This document shows, one piece after another, positions 44,538-53,141 of a stretch of 64,000 bases of DNA. The stretch comes from Erythrobacter litoralis HTCC2594 (GTDB lineage: Bacteria > Pseudomonadota > Alphaproteobacteria > Sphingomonadales > Sphingomonadaceae), in contig NC_007722.1 of NCBI RefSeq assembly GCF_000013005.1, positions 2,733,501 through 2,797,500 on the forward strand, read 5' to 3'. The notes under the pieces were generated by a model. That model did not search any database, was not told where the DNA came from, and was given only the letters and a program-made list of their open reading frames with translations. How positions within the stretch are numbered: the stretch's first letter is position 1; each line of letters begins with the position of its first letter. Made by a program: the position numbers and the translations under genes.

Positions 44538-45473
44538 ATGAAGATCATGGCCGGCAATTCGAACCTGCCGCTCGCCCGGGCGATTGCCGCCTATCTCGAA
44601 ATCCCGCTTACCGATGCCAGCGTGCGGCGGTTCGCGGACGAGGAAATCTTCATCGAGATCCACGAGAACGTGCGCGGCGAGGATGTCTTCCTGGTCCAGT
44701 CGACCAGCTATCCGGCCAACGACAATCTGATGGAACTGCTGATCGGGATCGACGCGCTGCGCCGCGCCTCGGCCAAGCGGATCACCGCCGTAATTCCCTA
44801 TTTCGGCTACGCCCGGCAGGACCGGAAGCCCGGCCCGCGTACGCCGATTTCGGCCAAGCTTGTCGCCAATCTCATCACCGAGGCGGGGGCCGACCGCGTG
44901 CTGGCGGTGGACCTGCACGCCGGGCAGATCCAGGGCTTCTTCGATATCCCGACCGACAACCTCTACGCCGCGCCGACCATGGCGGCCGATATCCAGGCCC
45001 GCTACGGCGACCGCGACCTGATGGTGGTAAGCCCCGATGTCGGCGGCGTCGTCCGCGCCCGCGCGCTCGCCAAGCGGCTCGACAACGCGCCGCTCGCCAT
45101 CGTCGACAAGCGCCGCGATCGGCCCGGCGAAAGCGAAGTCATGAACATCATTGGCGACGTGAAGGGCCGCCACTGCGTGCTGATCGACGACATCGTCGAT
45201 TCGGGCGGCACGCTGTGCAACGCGGCCGAGGCGCTGCTCGAACAGGGCGCGACTTCGGTTGCCGCCTATATCACTCATGGTGTCCTCTCGGGCGGTGCCG
45301 TCGCCCGGGTCAACGGCTCGGCGCTGACCGAACTGGTCGTGACGGACACGATCGGCGCGACAGAAGCGGCGGGCGATGCGGAAAAGATCCGCTACCTCAC
45401 CATCGCCCCGCTGATCGGCGAGGCGGTGCGCCGCATCGCCGACGAAAGTTCGGTCAGCTCGCTGTTCGACTGA
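44538..45473 (+). CDS. prs: Ribose-phosphate pyrophosphokinase
   Basis: 311 residues. Forms PRPP from ribose 5-phosphate and ATP. The catalytic [20 protein letters not shown] and [15 protein letters not shown] regions and the PRPP loop [20 protein letters not shown] are clear. I chose [20 protein letters not shown]; a longer frame upstream adds 28 residues without family similarity. Its product is used by apt, pur and other pathways. Confidence 0.96.
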   Translation: MKIMAGNSNLPLARAIAAYLEIPLTDASVRRFADEEIFIEIHENVRGEDVFLVQSTSYPANDNLMELLIGIDALRRASAKRITAVIPYFGYARQDRKPGPRTPISAKLVANLITEAGADRVLAVDLHAGQIQGFFDIPTDNLYAAPTMAADIQARYGDRDLMVVSPDVGGVVRARALAKRLDNAPLAIVDKRRDRPGESEVMNIIGDVKGRHCVLIDDIVDSGGTLCNAAEALLEQGATSVAAYITHGVLSGGAVARVNGSALTELVVTDTIGATEAAGDAEKIRYLTIAPLIGEAVRRIADESSVSSLFD

Positions 45474-45482
45474 TCAGCGCGG

Positions 45483-46439
45483 TCACTGCCACGGGCGCTT
45501 GCCGCCCTGCGCGATCCGCTCCAGTTCTTCCAGCCGCCGCGCCTGCCGCGATTCCAGCGTGACGGTCAGCAGCGGCTGCGGCGTACGGACGAATTGCAGC
45601 GGCGTCATCCCGAACATCTCGCTGAAATCGCGATTGAGATGCGACTGGTCGTAATAACGCAGCGCCAGCTCCTGCGCTTCCTCGAGATCGGCCACCCCGC
45701 AAAGATGCGCCGCCATGTCGAGCGCGCGCGCCCGCCGCAGCACTTTCTTCGGCGAAAGGCCGAAATCGCGCTTCACCAGCCGTTCGAGCCTGCGCTTGTC
45801 GAGGTCCAGCCGCTGTGCGCAGGCGGCGACGGGCAGGTTCGGATCTTCCAGTGCGAAATGCGCGAAAGCCGCCGATGCCGGATCGGGTTCCTGCCCACCC
45901 GCCTGCTCGACCAGCGCTTCCATGCAATCCTCCAGCGCGCTCATCCATTCGTCCACGCTGGCCGCCGGCGCGAACCGATCGAGCAGCGATGACTGATCCC
46001 ACCCGAGTTGGCCATAAGGCACGATCCTGTCGAGCAGCCGGGTTGCTTTGGGGCCGCCCAGCACGTGACATGCGCCCGGCCGCAGCGCCAGCCCGACGCT
46101 GGCAAATCCGCCGCGTACGCTCACCGGCATGCGCCTGCTGTGCGGCCCGAACAGCAGCGCTTCTTCGCGGAACAGGTGCGAGCCGTCGGCTGAATCGGCA
46201 TGCCAGTCCCCGTCCAGCAGCACACGCAGCATGGCGGAATCTGCAAAGATGCCGCAAGAAATCAGGGCATCGGCCGAGGCTTCCAGCTCCATGCCATAGA
46301 CATGCGCGACCCAGGGCCGGAGGCTGTCACGCGGCTGCCGGTTTATGGATATGCGCCCGCCGGATCGTGTGACCGCAAACTGCCCATCCGTCTGCCCCGC
46401 TTGTTCGCGTACGTGCAGTCGCTCTTCCCGAAAGCCCAT
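45483..46439 (-). CDS. AraC-family transcriptional regulator (pair A, first)
   Basis: 318 residues. The N-terminal part (about 30-190) is a ligand-domain candidate without recognised signature. The C-terminal HTH region reads FGLSPKKVLRRARALDMAAHLCGVAD...YYDQSHLNRDFSEMFGMTP, followed by an extra helix, LLTVTLESRQARRLEEL. A neighbouring gene shares the same architecture, including this tail, so the two are paralogues. Tail-to-tail with prs, nine bases. Target genes unknown. Confidence 0.85.
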   Translation of the reverse strand: MGFREERLHVREQAGQTDGQFAVTRSGGRISINRQPRDSLRPWVAHVYGMELEASADALISCGIFADSAMLRVLLDGDWHADSADGSHLFREEALLFGPHSRRMPVSVRGGFASVGLALRPGACHVLGGPKATRLLDRIVPYGQLGWDQSSLLDRFAPAASVDEWMSALEDCMEALVEQAGGQEPDPASAAFAHFALEDPNLPVAACAQRLDLDKRRLERLVKRDFGLSPKKVLRRARALDMAAHLCGVADLEEAQELALRYYDQSHLNRDFSEMFGMTPLQFVRTPQPLLTVTLESRQARRLEELERIAQGGKRPWQ

Positions 46440-46475
46440 TATCAGGTCCTTTGGCCCACGAAATTACAGGAACGG

Positions 46476-46491
46476 CGTTGCCACGGCAACG
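46476..46491. promoter_or_regulatory. Perfect palindrome between two AraC genes, possible operator
   Basis: CGTTGCC-AC-GGCAACG, seven-base arms and a two-base centre, in the 55-base gap upstream of the first pair-A regulator and immediately after the stop of the second. It could be an operator for AraC autoregulation or a hairpin ending the upstream message; no T tract follows, which favours an operator. Confidence 0.45.
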
Positions 46492-46494
46492 GCG

Positions 46495-47472
46495 CTATCG
46501 CTGCGCCGGCAGGTCTGCAGGCGGCAGTGAGGTCTGCATCATCCACGGGCGGACCGCATCCGGCGCAATGCGGTTGAGCAGCTCGAGCCTGCGCGCCTGG
46601 CGGATTTCCAGGCTAAGCGTGAGCAGCCGCTGGCGATTGTCCATGAACTGCTGCGGACTGCGCCCGAAAAAGGCGCTGAAGTCCCGGATCAGGTGCGACT
46701 GATCGAAATAGCGCAGCAGGAAATCCTCTTCCTCACGCTTGTCGGCGACCCCGCACATCCGCGCGGCGAGGTCGAGCACCCGTGCCCGCCGCAGCACCTG
46801 CTTCGGCGACAGCCCGAATGCGCGCCGCGCGGTGCGTTGCAATGTGCGCAGCGTCGCGCCGTGGCGCTCCGCGATGTCGGCGGGCGACTGGTTGGGATCG
46901 GCAAAGGCCGCTTCGTCGAGCCTTTGCGCAAGCGGTTGGGGATAGGGCGCGCGCCGCCTGGCGATGGTGTCCCGCAGCCACTCTTCGATCCTGAGCAGCC
47001 AGACCTGGGCATCCATGCCGCGCTCGTACAGCCCGGTCAGCTCGCTGTCTTCGAACCCCAGGTGCGTCGTTGGCGCAATGCGATCCACCAGCGCCCCGTC
47101 GTCGACGCCCCAGATTGCCCGATAGGCCCCCGGCTTGAGCGCGAAACCGGCGACGATTACCGGGCCGCGATAGACCAGCTTCCAGCCCCGGCTGTGCTGG
47201 CCGCAGACCAGCGATTCATTGAGGAATTCGCGCGTGCCGTCGGCGGTCTCGACGGTCCAGTGTCCGCCCATGGCAGTGCGAACGTAGCTCGCGTCGTTGC
47301 AGAGGAAGCCGGTGCTGACCGTGTCGGCGGGCGCATGAGCGATGGCGACCATCACCCGCGCTATCCACGGTTCGAGGTCGGCTGCGGGCGCCCGGTTGAG
47401 GGCCAGCGGCACGCCGTCGGGCGTCGCGCCGGTCACCGGCGTGTGCGGAATACCGCCTTTATCGCTCCCCAC
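46495..47472 (-). CDS. AraC-family transcriptional regulator (pair A, second)
   Basis: 325 residues from a GTG chosen to match the length of the neighbouring paralogue; the open frame continues upstream to a GTG 23 codons earlier. The HTH region reads FGLSPKQVLRRARVLDLAARMCGVAD and FDQSHLIRDFSAFFGRSP. The tail LLTLSLEIRQARRLELLNRI repeats that of the neighbour. Divergent from the hisN-like gene. Ligand and target are not apparent. Confidence 0.83.
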   Translation of the reverse strand: MGSDKGGIPHTPVTGATPDGVPLALNRAPAADLEPWIARVMVAIAHAPADTVSTGFLCNDASYVRTAMGGHWTVETADGTREFLNESLVCGQHSRGWKLVYRGPVIVAGFALKPGAYRAIWGVDDGALVDRIAPTTHLGFEDSELTGLYERGMDAQVWLLRIEEWLRDTIARRRAPYPQPLAQRLDEAAFADPNQSPADIAERHGATLRTLQRTARRAFGLSPKQVLRRARVLDLAARMCGVADKREEEDFLLRYFDQSHLIRDFSAFFGRSPQQFMDNRQRLLTLSLEIRQARRLELLNRIAPDAVRPWMMQTSLPPADLPAQR

Positions 47473-47588
47473 TTCGTGCGCCCCGATGCAGTGCGACCCG
47501 CATGTGCGAGAGATGTCATTGATTGGGGATTTCCGCAACACATCTCAAAGGCTTGACCCGCACTGGATAGCCGACCATCGCCACGCGC

Positions 47589-48374
47589 ATGAATCTCGAA
47601 GCCGAACTGCTCGTCGCTCACCGCCTTGCCGATGCCGCGCGCGAGGAAATCCGTCCGCTCTTTCGTGCCGCTTTCGAATCGGAGCGTAAGGGCGATGCCT
47701 CGCCCGTGACCGAAGCGGATCGCGCCGCCGAAGAATCCATGCGCCGCATTCTCAAGGCGGAATATCCGCAGGACGGCGTGATCGGGGAAGAATTCGGCAG
47801 CGAGCAGGGTCGCTCGGGCCGGCAATGGGTGCTCGACCCCATCGACGGCACGATCAGCTTCATGGCGGGCCGCCCGATCTTCGGCACGCTGATCGCGCTG
47901 ATGCAGGATGGATGGCCGGTGCTCGGCATCATCGACCAGCCGATCGCGGGGGAGCGCTGGGTCGGGCGCATCGGCGGGCCGACGACGCTCAACGAGCGCC
48001 CGGTGCGCACCCGTACCTGCAAGAGCCTCGAAGAAGCGGTGCTGGCGACCAGCAGCCCGCATTATTTCACCTCCGACCAAGCCGAACCCTATATGGCGCT
48101 AGCGCAGAAGGTCGGCGGCAACGAGCGGCAGGGCATGATCGTCTATGGCGGCGATTGCTACAATTACGGCCTGCTGGCGGGCGGGCATCTCGACATCGTG
48201 TGCGAAGCGGGCCTGTCGGTCTACGATTACGCCGCGCTGGTGCCGGTGGTCGAAGGCGCGGGCGGCACGGTGTCCGACTGGCAGGGCAACCCGCTCGACG
48301 CCGAAAGCGACGGCACGATCATCGCGCTGGGCGATCCGGCGCGGCTGGAGGATGTGCTGGAGGCGATGGGCTGA
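47589..48374 (+). CDS. hisN: Inositol-monophosphatase-family phosphatase, probably histidinol-phosphatase
   Basis: 261 residues. Metal motifs are GEEFGSE, VLDPIDGTISFMAGRPIFGT and the late GLSVYDYAALVPVVEGAGGT. HisN-type phosphatases of Actinobacteria and Alphaproteobacteria have the DPIDGT..F.....FGT pattern; an inositol monophosphatase or PAP phosphatase reading is less likely because the window has its own CysQ. No other his genes are close, so histidinol phosphate as substrate is inference. Confidence 0.8.
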   Translation: MNLEAELLVAHRLADAAREEIRPLFRAAFESERKGDASPVTEADRAAEESMRRILKAEYPQDGVIGEEFGSEQGRSGRQWVLDPIDGTISFMAGRPIFGTLIALMQDGWPVLGIIDQPIAGERWVGRIGGPTTLNERPVRTRTCKSLEEAVLATSSPHYFTSDQAEPYMALAQKVGGNERQGMIVYGGDCYNYGLLAGGHLDIVCEAGLSVYDYAALVPVVEGAGGTVSDWQGNPLDAESDGTIIALGDPARLEDVLEAMG

Positions 48375-48431
48375 CAGGCCTGCCGCAGCTATCTCCGGAG
48401 AACCATCGCCCGCATTGCCCGTTGTCGGGAT

Positions 48432-49190
48432 ATGGGTAAGCGAACGATCTGCATCACCGGAGCGGGCAACGGTATCGGCCGCGGCATCGCGGGATTTTTC
48501 AGCGACAAGGGCTGGCGCGTGATCGCGCTCGACCGCGACGGGGAAGCGCTGGCAGAGATTGCGGGCGGGCAAATCCATACCCTCACCTGCGATGTGGGCG
48601 ATGAAGCGGCGGTTGCTGCGGCCTTCGAAGAAGTGCGCGACCTGCTGGATGGCGGTGCGCTCGACGCGCTGGTCAACAACGCCGCCATCGCCGATCCCTA
48701 TTGCGGCCCGCTCGAAGACTTGTCGCTCGACGACTGGCACGGCTGGATCGATGCCAGCCTGACCGCGACCTTTCTCGTCAGCCGCGCCGCGCTGCCTTTT
48801 CTCCGGCGGAGCGAAGTGGGTGCGGCGATCGTCAATATATCGTCCACGCGCGCGTTGCAGTCCGAGCCGGAGACATTCGCCTATGCCGCGGCCAAGGGCG
48901 GCGTCAGCGCGCTGACCCATGCCATGGCCGTCTCGCTCGGCCCTGAAATTCGGGTCAACGCCGTGCTGCCCGGCTGGATCGAGACCGGCCCGTGGCAGAA
49001 GCGCAGCGAGCGTTCGGAGCCCGACCACCGCGACATCGACCGCCGGCAGCACCCGGTCGGCCGGGTCGGGCGGGTGGAGGATATCGCCCATGCGGTCGAC
49101 TGGCTGGTGTCGGACCGGTCCGGCTTCGTGACCGGGCAGCAAATCGTCGTCGATGGCGGTATGAGCGTGAAGATGATCTATGCCGAGTGA
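48432..49190 (+). CDS. SDR-family oxidoreductase
   Basis: 252-residue classical short-chain dehydrogenase. The cofactor loop ITGAGNGIGRGIAGFF is at the N terminus, NNAAIADP follows, and the catalytic ISSTRA...YAAAKGG places Ser, Tyr and Lys. The C terminus ends in the usual GQQIVVDGGMSVKMIY. Substrate unknown. 57 bases after the phosphatase gene, possibly co-transcribed. Confidence 0.88.
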   Translation: MGKRTICITGAGNGIGRGIAGFFSDKGWRVIALDRDGEALAEIAGGQIHTLTCDVGDEAAVAAAFEEVRDLLDGGALDALVNNAAIADPYCGPLEDLSLDDWHGWIDASLTATFLVSRAALPFLRRSEVGAAIVNISSTRALQSEPETFAYAAAKGGVSALTHAMAVSLGPEIRVNAVLPGWIETGPWQKRSERSEPDHRDIDRRQHPVGRVGRVEDIAHAVDWLVSDRSGFVTGQQIVVDGGMSVKMIYAE

Positions 49191-49399
49191 CCGTCGGACG
49201 TCGCGATCCGCGGACTAGCTTTCCCACAGGCGGACCGGTGACTACCTTCGCGATCCGCGCGGCAACCCGTACAAACGCTCGAGCCTTCGTGAAAGCTCAC
49301 GGGGCTTGAGACCCCTTCCGCCATCACCTTTGCGCGCCTGTCCCCTCCATCGAATCGCTTGCAATACGCGCCTGATTCGCTATGTGCGCCGCCTTCACT

Positions 49400-49459
49400 G
49401 ACACGTGTTTCATCTGCCTGCCTGGCGACAAGGGCTGCCAGGGCCGGTTCGGACGTGTC
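49400..49459 (+). promoter_or_regulatory. Candidate structured leader of rpmI-rplT
   Basis: GACACGT pairs with ACGTGTC seven to seven, enclosing a second stem CCTGGC/GCCAGG with a ten-base loop. The structure ends 18 bases before rpmI and adjoins its ribosome site. L20-controlled leaders of rpmI-rplT are known in other bacteria; a similar autoregulation here is a hypothesis. The other 200 bases upstream back to the SDR gene hold nothing I can call. Confidence 0.4.
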
Positions 49460-49477
49460 TCACATTAGGAGATGAAA

Positions 49478-49681
49478 ATGCCCAAGCTGAAGACCAAGAG
49501 CGGTGTGAAGAAACGCTTCAAGATCACCGCCAACGGCAAGGTCAAGCACGGTGTCGCGGGCAAGCGCCACCGCCTGATCAGCCACAATGCGAAGTATATT
49601 CGCCAGAACCGCGGCACCACCGTTCTGTCCGATCCGGACACCAAGACGGTGAAGAAATGGGCTCCCTACGGGCTCGACTGA
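49478..49681 (+). CDS. rpmI: 50S ribosomal protein L35
   Basis: 67 residues, [20 protein letters not shown], the classic L35 sequence, with [18 protein letters not shown] in the middle. I use the second ATG because AGGAG lies six bases before it; the first ATG overlaps the ribosome site. Located 26 bases before rplT. infC is not immediately upstream as in many bacteria. Confidence 0.98.
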   Translation: MPKLKTKSGVKKRFKITANGKVKHGVAGKRHRLISHNAKYIRQNRGTTVLSDPDTKTVKKWAPYGLD

Positions 49682-49707
49682 GCGCGCCGGTTTAAGGAGA
49701 ATACGAA

Positions 49708-50067
49708 ATGCCTCGCATCAAACGCGGCGTCACCACGCGCCAGAAACACAAGCGTCTGCTGGATCAGGCGAAGGGCTATCGCGGCCGTCGCAAGAACACC
49801 ATTCGCATCGCCCGCCAGGCCGTCGAGAAAGCCGGCCAGTACGCCTATCGCGACCGCAAGGTTAAGAAGCGCAGCTTCCGCGCCCTGTGGATCCAGCGCA
49901 TCAACGCTGCGGTCCGCGCCGAAGGGTTGACCTATTCGCAGTTCATGCACGGCGTGAAGCTTGCCGGGATCGAGCTCGACCGCAAGGTCATGGCCGACCT
50001 CGCCATGAACGAGGAAGCGGCGTTCAAGAGCGTTATCGACCAGGCGAAAGCCGCGCTCCCGGCGTAA
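49708..50067 (+). CDS. rplT: 50S ribosomal protein L20
   Basis: 119 residues starting [20 protein letters not shown]. Basic N-terminal helix with [16 protein letters not shown] and the globular C terminus ending [13 protein letters not shown]. Early-assembling 23S rRNA-binding protein and, in several bacteria, the repressor of its own operon. A strong terminator follows. Confidence 0.98.
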   Translation: MPRIKRGVTTRQKHKRLLDQAKGYRGRRKNTIRIARQAVEKAGQYAYRDRKVKKRSFRALWIQRINAAVRAEGLTYSQFMHGVKLAGIELDRKVMADLAMNEEAAFKSVIDQAKAALPA

Positions 50068-50094
50068 TCGCGCAGGAACGACCGGATCGGAAAC

Positions 50095-50135
50095 AGGGGC
50101 GCTGCAGGCTGGACTTGCGGCGCCCCTTCTTTTGT
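50095..50135 (+). terminator. Rho-independent terminator after rplT
   Basis: AGGGGCGC pairs with GCGCCCCT around a 17-base loop that can extend the stem with bulges, followed by TTCTTTTG. Starts 27 bases after the rplT stop. Confidence 0.8.
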
Positions 50136-50191
50136 CGCACATCTACAATCCCTGCCAGACAGGGTCGCAACCAGGAACCCAGCGTGCGCCC

Positions 50192-51055
50192 ATGATTTCG
50201 CGCCCCGCTCTCGACCTTCGCGTTTTCGCCGTGCCCGACCATCTGGCCGAACTGGTGACGACGATCTATCGGCTCGATGTCGACCTGCCCGAAGGCGAAA
50301 CCGTGTCGGACTGGCTGCTGCCGGAATGGGGCAACATGCGGTTCCTCGCAAACCAGGTGGAGGCGGTCGGCGAGATCGCGGGCATGCCGCTGGCGGGGCA
50401 GAAGTTCACCGCAACGGGCCCGAGCAACGCGGCTTGCAAATTCGTGGTCGGCAAGGTGCGGATCTTCGGTTTCGGCCTGCTGCCGCTCGGCTGGGCCAAC
50501 TATATCCGCCGGCCCGCCAGCGAGCTGACCAATTCGGCCTTCGACGGAATGGAGCATCCGGCGTTCGCGACATTCGCCAAGCTTGCCGACGCGCTGCAAT
50601 TCGCGACGCCCGACGACATGCGTCAGTTCCGCATCCTGACCGACTTCCTGACCCACCATGCCGAGCCGCCGCGCGACCACGAGCGTATCCGGCTGGTGCA
50701 GGAAGCGATGACCGATCCCTATTTGGTCCAGATTCCCGATTTCGCAGAGCGGGCCGGGGTCACTGTGCGCACGCTCGAGCGGCTGTGCCTCAGGTCCTTC
50801 GGCTTCAGCCCCAACGTGATCCTGCGCCGGCAGCGCCTCGTTCGCAGCCTCGCGTCCTTCATGAACGATGGCGGCGCGCGCTGGAGCGAAGCGATCGACC
50901 GGCACTATCACGACCAGCCGCATTTCGTGCGCGAGTTCCACCACTTCATGGGGATGAGCCCGAGCGAATATGCCGATCAGGATCACCCGATCATGCGCGC
51001 GTTCATGGAAAACCGGCGCGAGGTCTGGGGCGTACCGGCGCGAGTCTCGGACTGA
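50192..51055 (+). CDS. AraC-family transcriptional regulator (pair B, first)
   Basis: 287 residues. The N-terminal domain contains [13 protein letters not shown] and [18 protein letters not shown]. The HTH domain is in ERAGVTVRTLERLCLRSFGF, then RHYHDQPHFVREFHHFMGM and SPSEYADQDHPIMRAFM. Its closest relative is the other pair-B gene 1 kb away, with a CsgG/SH3-like gene between. Start ATG chosen 20 codons inside the longest frame, where the domain begins. Confidence 0.85.
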   Translation: MISRPALDLRVFAVPDHLAELVTTIYRLDVDLPEGETVSDWLLPEWGNMRFLANQVEAVGEIAGMPLAGQKFTATGPSNAACKFVVGKVRIFGFGLLPLGWANYIRRPASELTNSAFDGMEHPAFATFAKLADALQFATPDDMRQFRILTDFLTHHAEPPRDHERIRLVQEAMTDPYLVQIPDFAERAGVTVRTLERLCLRSFGFSPNVILRRQRLVRSLASFMNDGGARWSEAIDRHYHDQPHFVREFHHFMGMSPSEYADQDHPIMRAFMENRREVWGVPARVSD

Positions 51056-51119
51056 GCATGCAGCAAGGGCGGCCCGTCACCGCCCGGTCGCGGTTTCGAG
51101 CCATCCCTTTGCCGCGCTG

Positions 51120-51995
51120 CTACTGAAGGTCTTCGACGGAGACCCAGCCCTTGGTGCCGTAATTGTCCGTCACTTCGATAAAGAGCCCGTCGCGCTCGCC
51201 CGTCGGTGTCAGTTCGGTCCCTGCGCGCAGGGTCCGCACTTCGGCCTGGTCCGCCGCCGGGCCCGCCCTCATGGCGGTGTCGATCGCGACGATTGCTGCG
51301 GCCTCCTGCGTTGCCGGAGCCGCATCGGGCACGGAATCGAGCAGCGCGCGCTGCTCGACCAACTGGTTGAAGGCGAGGATGAAGGCTTCGGTCAGCATCC
51401 GTCCGTCCTTGCTGTCCGCATAGCCGGCCGCGCCAGCCGCGGTGGCCGCCCAGCCATAGCCGCTGCTGCGAAAGTTGAGCGTCGATTTCCTGACCGAGCC
51501 GGTACCGGCGGCGATCGCCTGGCCGGTTGCCGGGCTGACCACCCTGAGGCCGGCAGCAACGGTCTTCTTCTTGCCGCCGAGCCCGCCGAACATGCCGAGA
51601 GCTGCACCTGCAAACGGGACCCGGCCCAGCACGCTGCCCGCAGCCCCGGACCGCAGCAGCGCTTCGGTGGCGACGGACTTGCCGATCTCGACCCCCTGGT
51701 CGACTTCCTCCTGGCTGCCGGCAATTGCGGTCACGAGAAACTTCGCCGGATCGCCGGAGGCCGGGCTGTGCGGCGTAAAGCACCCTGATTCGGCCGCCAG
51801 CTGATTGATCATCTGCCGCGGCGAGCCGAGGTTCCACTGCGTCCAGCCCGCGGAATCGCTATCGACCAGCGCAATCGTACCGATGCTTTCGTCGCACCGG
51901 ACGAGCTCCGGCACCTGTTTATTCTGCGCCGATACCGGTGCTGCGCCGAGAACCAGCGCAGCGGCCAGACTTGCGGTTACGCCCCATTTCAACAT
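51120..51995 (-). CDS. Secreted CsgG-like protein with C-terminal SH3-like domain
   Basis: 291 residues. Signal peptide 1-24 (VLGAAPVSAQ). The next part, CDESIGTIALVDSD and MINQLAAESGCFTPH, then FLVTAIAGSQEEVDQGVEIGK, resembles CsgG-type secretion-associated lipoproteins, but no lipobox is evident. The glycine-rich centre VLGRVPFAGAALGMFGGLGG may be membrane-active. The last 55 residues form an SH3-like domain (TLRAGTELTPTGERDGLFIE, NYGTKGWVSVEDL). Its start faces an AraC regulator across 137 bases. Confidence 0.65.
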   Translation of the reverse strand: MLKWGVTASLAAALVLGAAPVSAQNKQVPELVRCDESIGTIALVDSDSAGWTQWNLGSPRQMINQLAAESGCFTPHSPASGDPAKFLVTAIAGSQEEVDQGVEIGKSVATEALLRSGAAGSVLGRVPFAGAALGMFGGLGGKKKTVAAGLRVVSPATGQAIAAGTGSVRKSTLNFRSSGYGWAATAAGAAGYADSKDGRMLTEAFILAFNQLVEQRALLDSVPDAAPATQEAAAIVAIDTAMRAGPAADQAEVRTLRAGTELTPTGERDGLFIEVTDNYGTKGWVSVEDLQ

Positions 51996-52046
51996 CGATT
52001 CACTCCCCCCATTGATCGTGGTTGCCAGTGAGGTAAGAGAAGGCAA

Positions 52047-52073
52047 GGTCGCCAGCATTGTAAAAACGCGACC
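52047..52073. promoter_or_regulatory. Inverted repeat in the divergent AraC / CsgG-like intergenic region
   Basis: GGTCGC and GCGACC are spaced by 15 bases that include the AT-rich TTGTAAAAAC. The position midway between the two divergent starts suits an operator or overlapping promoters. Related words GTGGTTGCC and GTGGTTGGC occur on either side. No consensus known for this regulator. Confidence 0.35.
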
Positions 52074-52132
52074 AACTTCATCGGTTTGCAGTCGATGTGG
52101 TTGGCTGGATCCAACGGGTAACGGAGACGCCC

Positions 52133-53026
52133 GTGCGCACAGTCGAGCAGGATGCCCCTGCCATTCGTATCCGCTTCGTCATGCCGGGCCCCGAGCTCGC
52201 GCCCTTCGTGACGACGCTCTATCATATGCACATCGGCACCGGTGTGACCGGGCCGCTCGAGGATTGGCTTCATCCCGAATGGGGCAATATGCGCTTCAAC
52301 GATGGCGACGTCTTGCAGGCCGGCGTGGGGGAGGAGCCGTTGCGAAAGGTGCCGCGGGTAGTGATGACCGGTCCTACCAGCCTGTGCACCCGCTTCCGGG
52401 TGCGCCCCGGGCGCTTCTGGGGTGTGGGGTTGTTGCCGCTCGGCTGGGCCACATTCTGCGACGGCGACGCTGCCGCCTATCGCGACCGCTTCTGCGACGG
52501 GCAGGCCGACCCGGCATTCACTGCACTCGCTGCGGTCGGCGATGGCCTGCTCGACAAGGAGCCCGACGTCGAGCGCGAAGCCGCGGTGCTGCAGGAGCGT
52601 CTGCGCGGCTTGCTTGTGCGCAAGGTCGCGGGCGAAGACCGGATAAGGAAGGTCAATACCGCGCTCGTCGATCCTGAAGTCACCAATGTGGCCGACCTGG
52701 CCGATCACACGGCGATGACCACGCGCACGCTCGAGCGACTGTGCGGACGCGTCTTCGGTTTCCCGCCCAAGCTGCTCCTGCGCCGCCAGCGCTTCCTGCG
52801 CAGCCTGGCGCGTTATATGATGGATCCTTCGATGAGCTGGATCGACAGCCTCGATTGCAGCTACCACGACCAGGCGCATTTCGTGCGCGATTTCCATCGC
52901 TTCATGACGATGAGCCCGAGCGCCTATGCCGCGCTCGAGCATCCCATTCTGATGGCGGCCATGCGCGGGCGGATGGAAGCGGCAGGGCAGGCGATGCAGG
53001 CATTGCACGAGCCGGCTTCGGCCTGA
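52133..53026 (+). CDS. AraC-family transcriptional regulator (pair B, second)
   Basis: 297 residues from a GTG preceded by GGAG at six bases; the longer frame adds 12 residues. It shares [41 protein letters not shown] and [19 protein letters not shown] with the pair-B neighbour. Divergent from the CsgG/SH3-like gene, which may be its target (inference). Downstream, 115 bases separate it from pheS. Confidence 0.85.
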   Translation: MRTVEQDAPAIRIRFVMPGPELAPFVTTLYHMHIGTGVTGPLEDWLHPEWGNMRFNDGDVLQAGVGEEPLRKVPRVVMTGPTSLCTRFRVRPGRFWGVGLLPLGWATFCDGDAAAYRDRFCDGQADPAFTALAAVGDGLLDKEPDVEREAAVLQERLRGLLVRKVAGEDRIRKVNTALVDPEVTNVADLADHTAMTTRTLERLCGRVFGFPPKLLLRRQRFLRSLARYMMDPSMSWIDSLDCSYHDQAHFVRDFHRFMTMSPSAYAALEHPILMAAMRGRMEAAGQAMQALHEPASA

Positions 53027-53141
53027 CCGACACAGGTGGGTCCCGGCCCGCGCCCCGCGGACATGCGCGCGGCAAACACAAGCACTTTGCCTTGCGCGCC
53101 ATTTGCCGCTAGCGGGGCGCCCTTCGATAAAGACACAGCAC

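Noticed and set aside
51067..51085. GGGCGG/CCGCCC hairpin between convergent genes as terminator
   Set aside because: Six-base stem without a T tract; may help to end transcription but does not meet the usual criteria.
53027..53141. Leader peptide or attenuator before pheST
   Set aside because: No Phe-rich short frame or competing hairpins with T tract were found. The CCCTTCGATAAAG word there resembles part of the pheT repeat but is too short to call.
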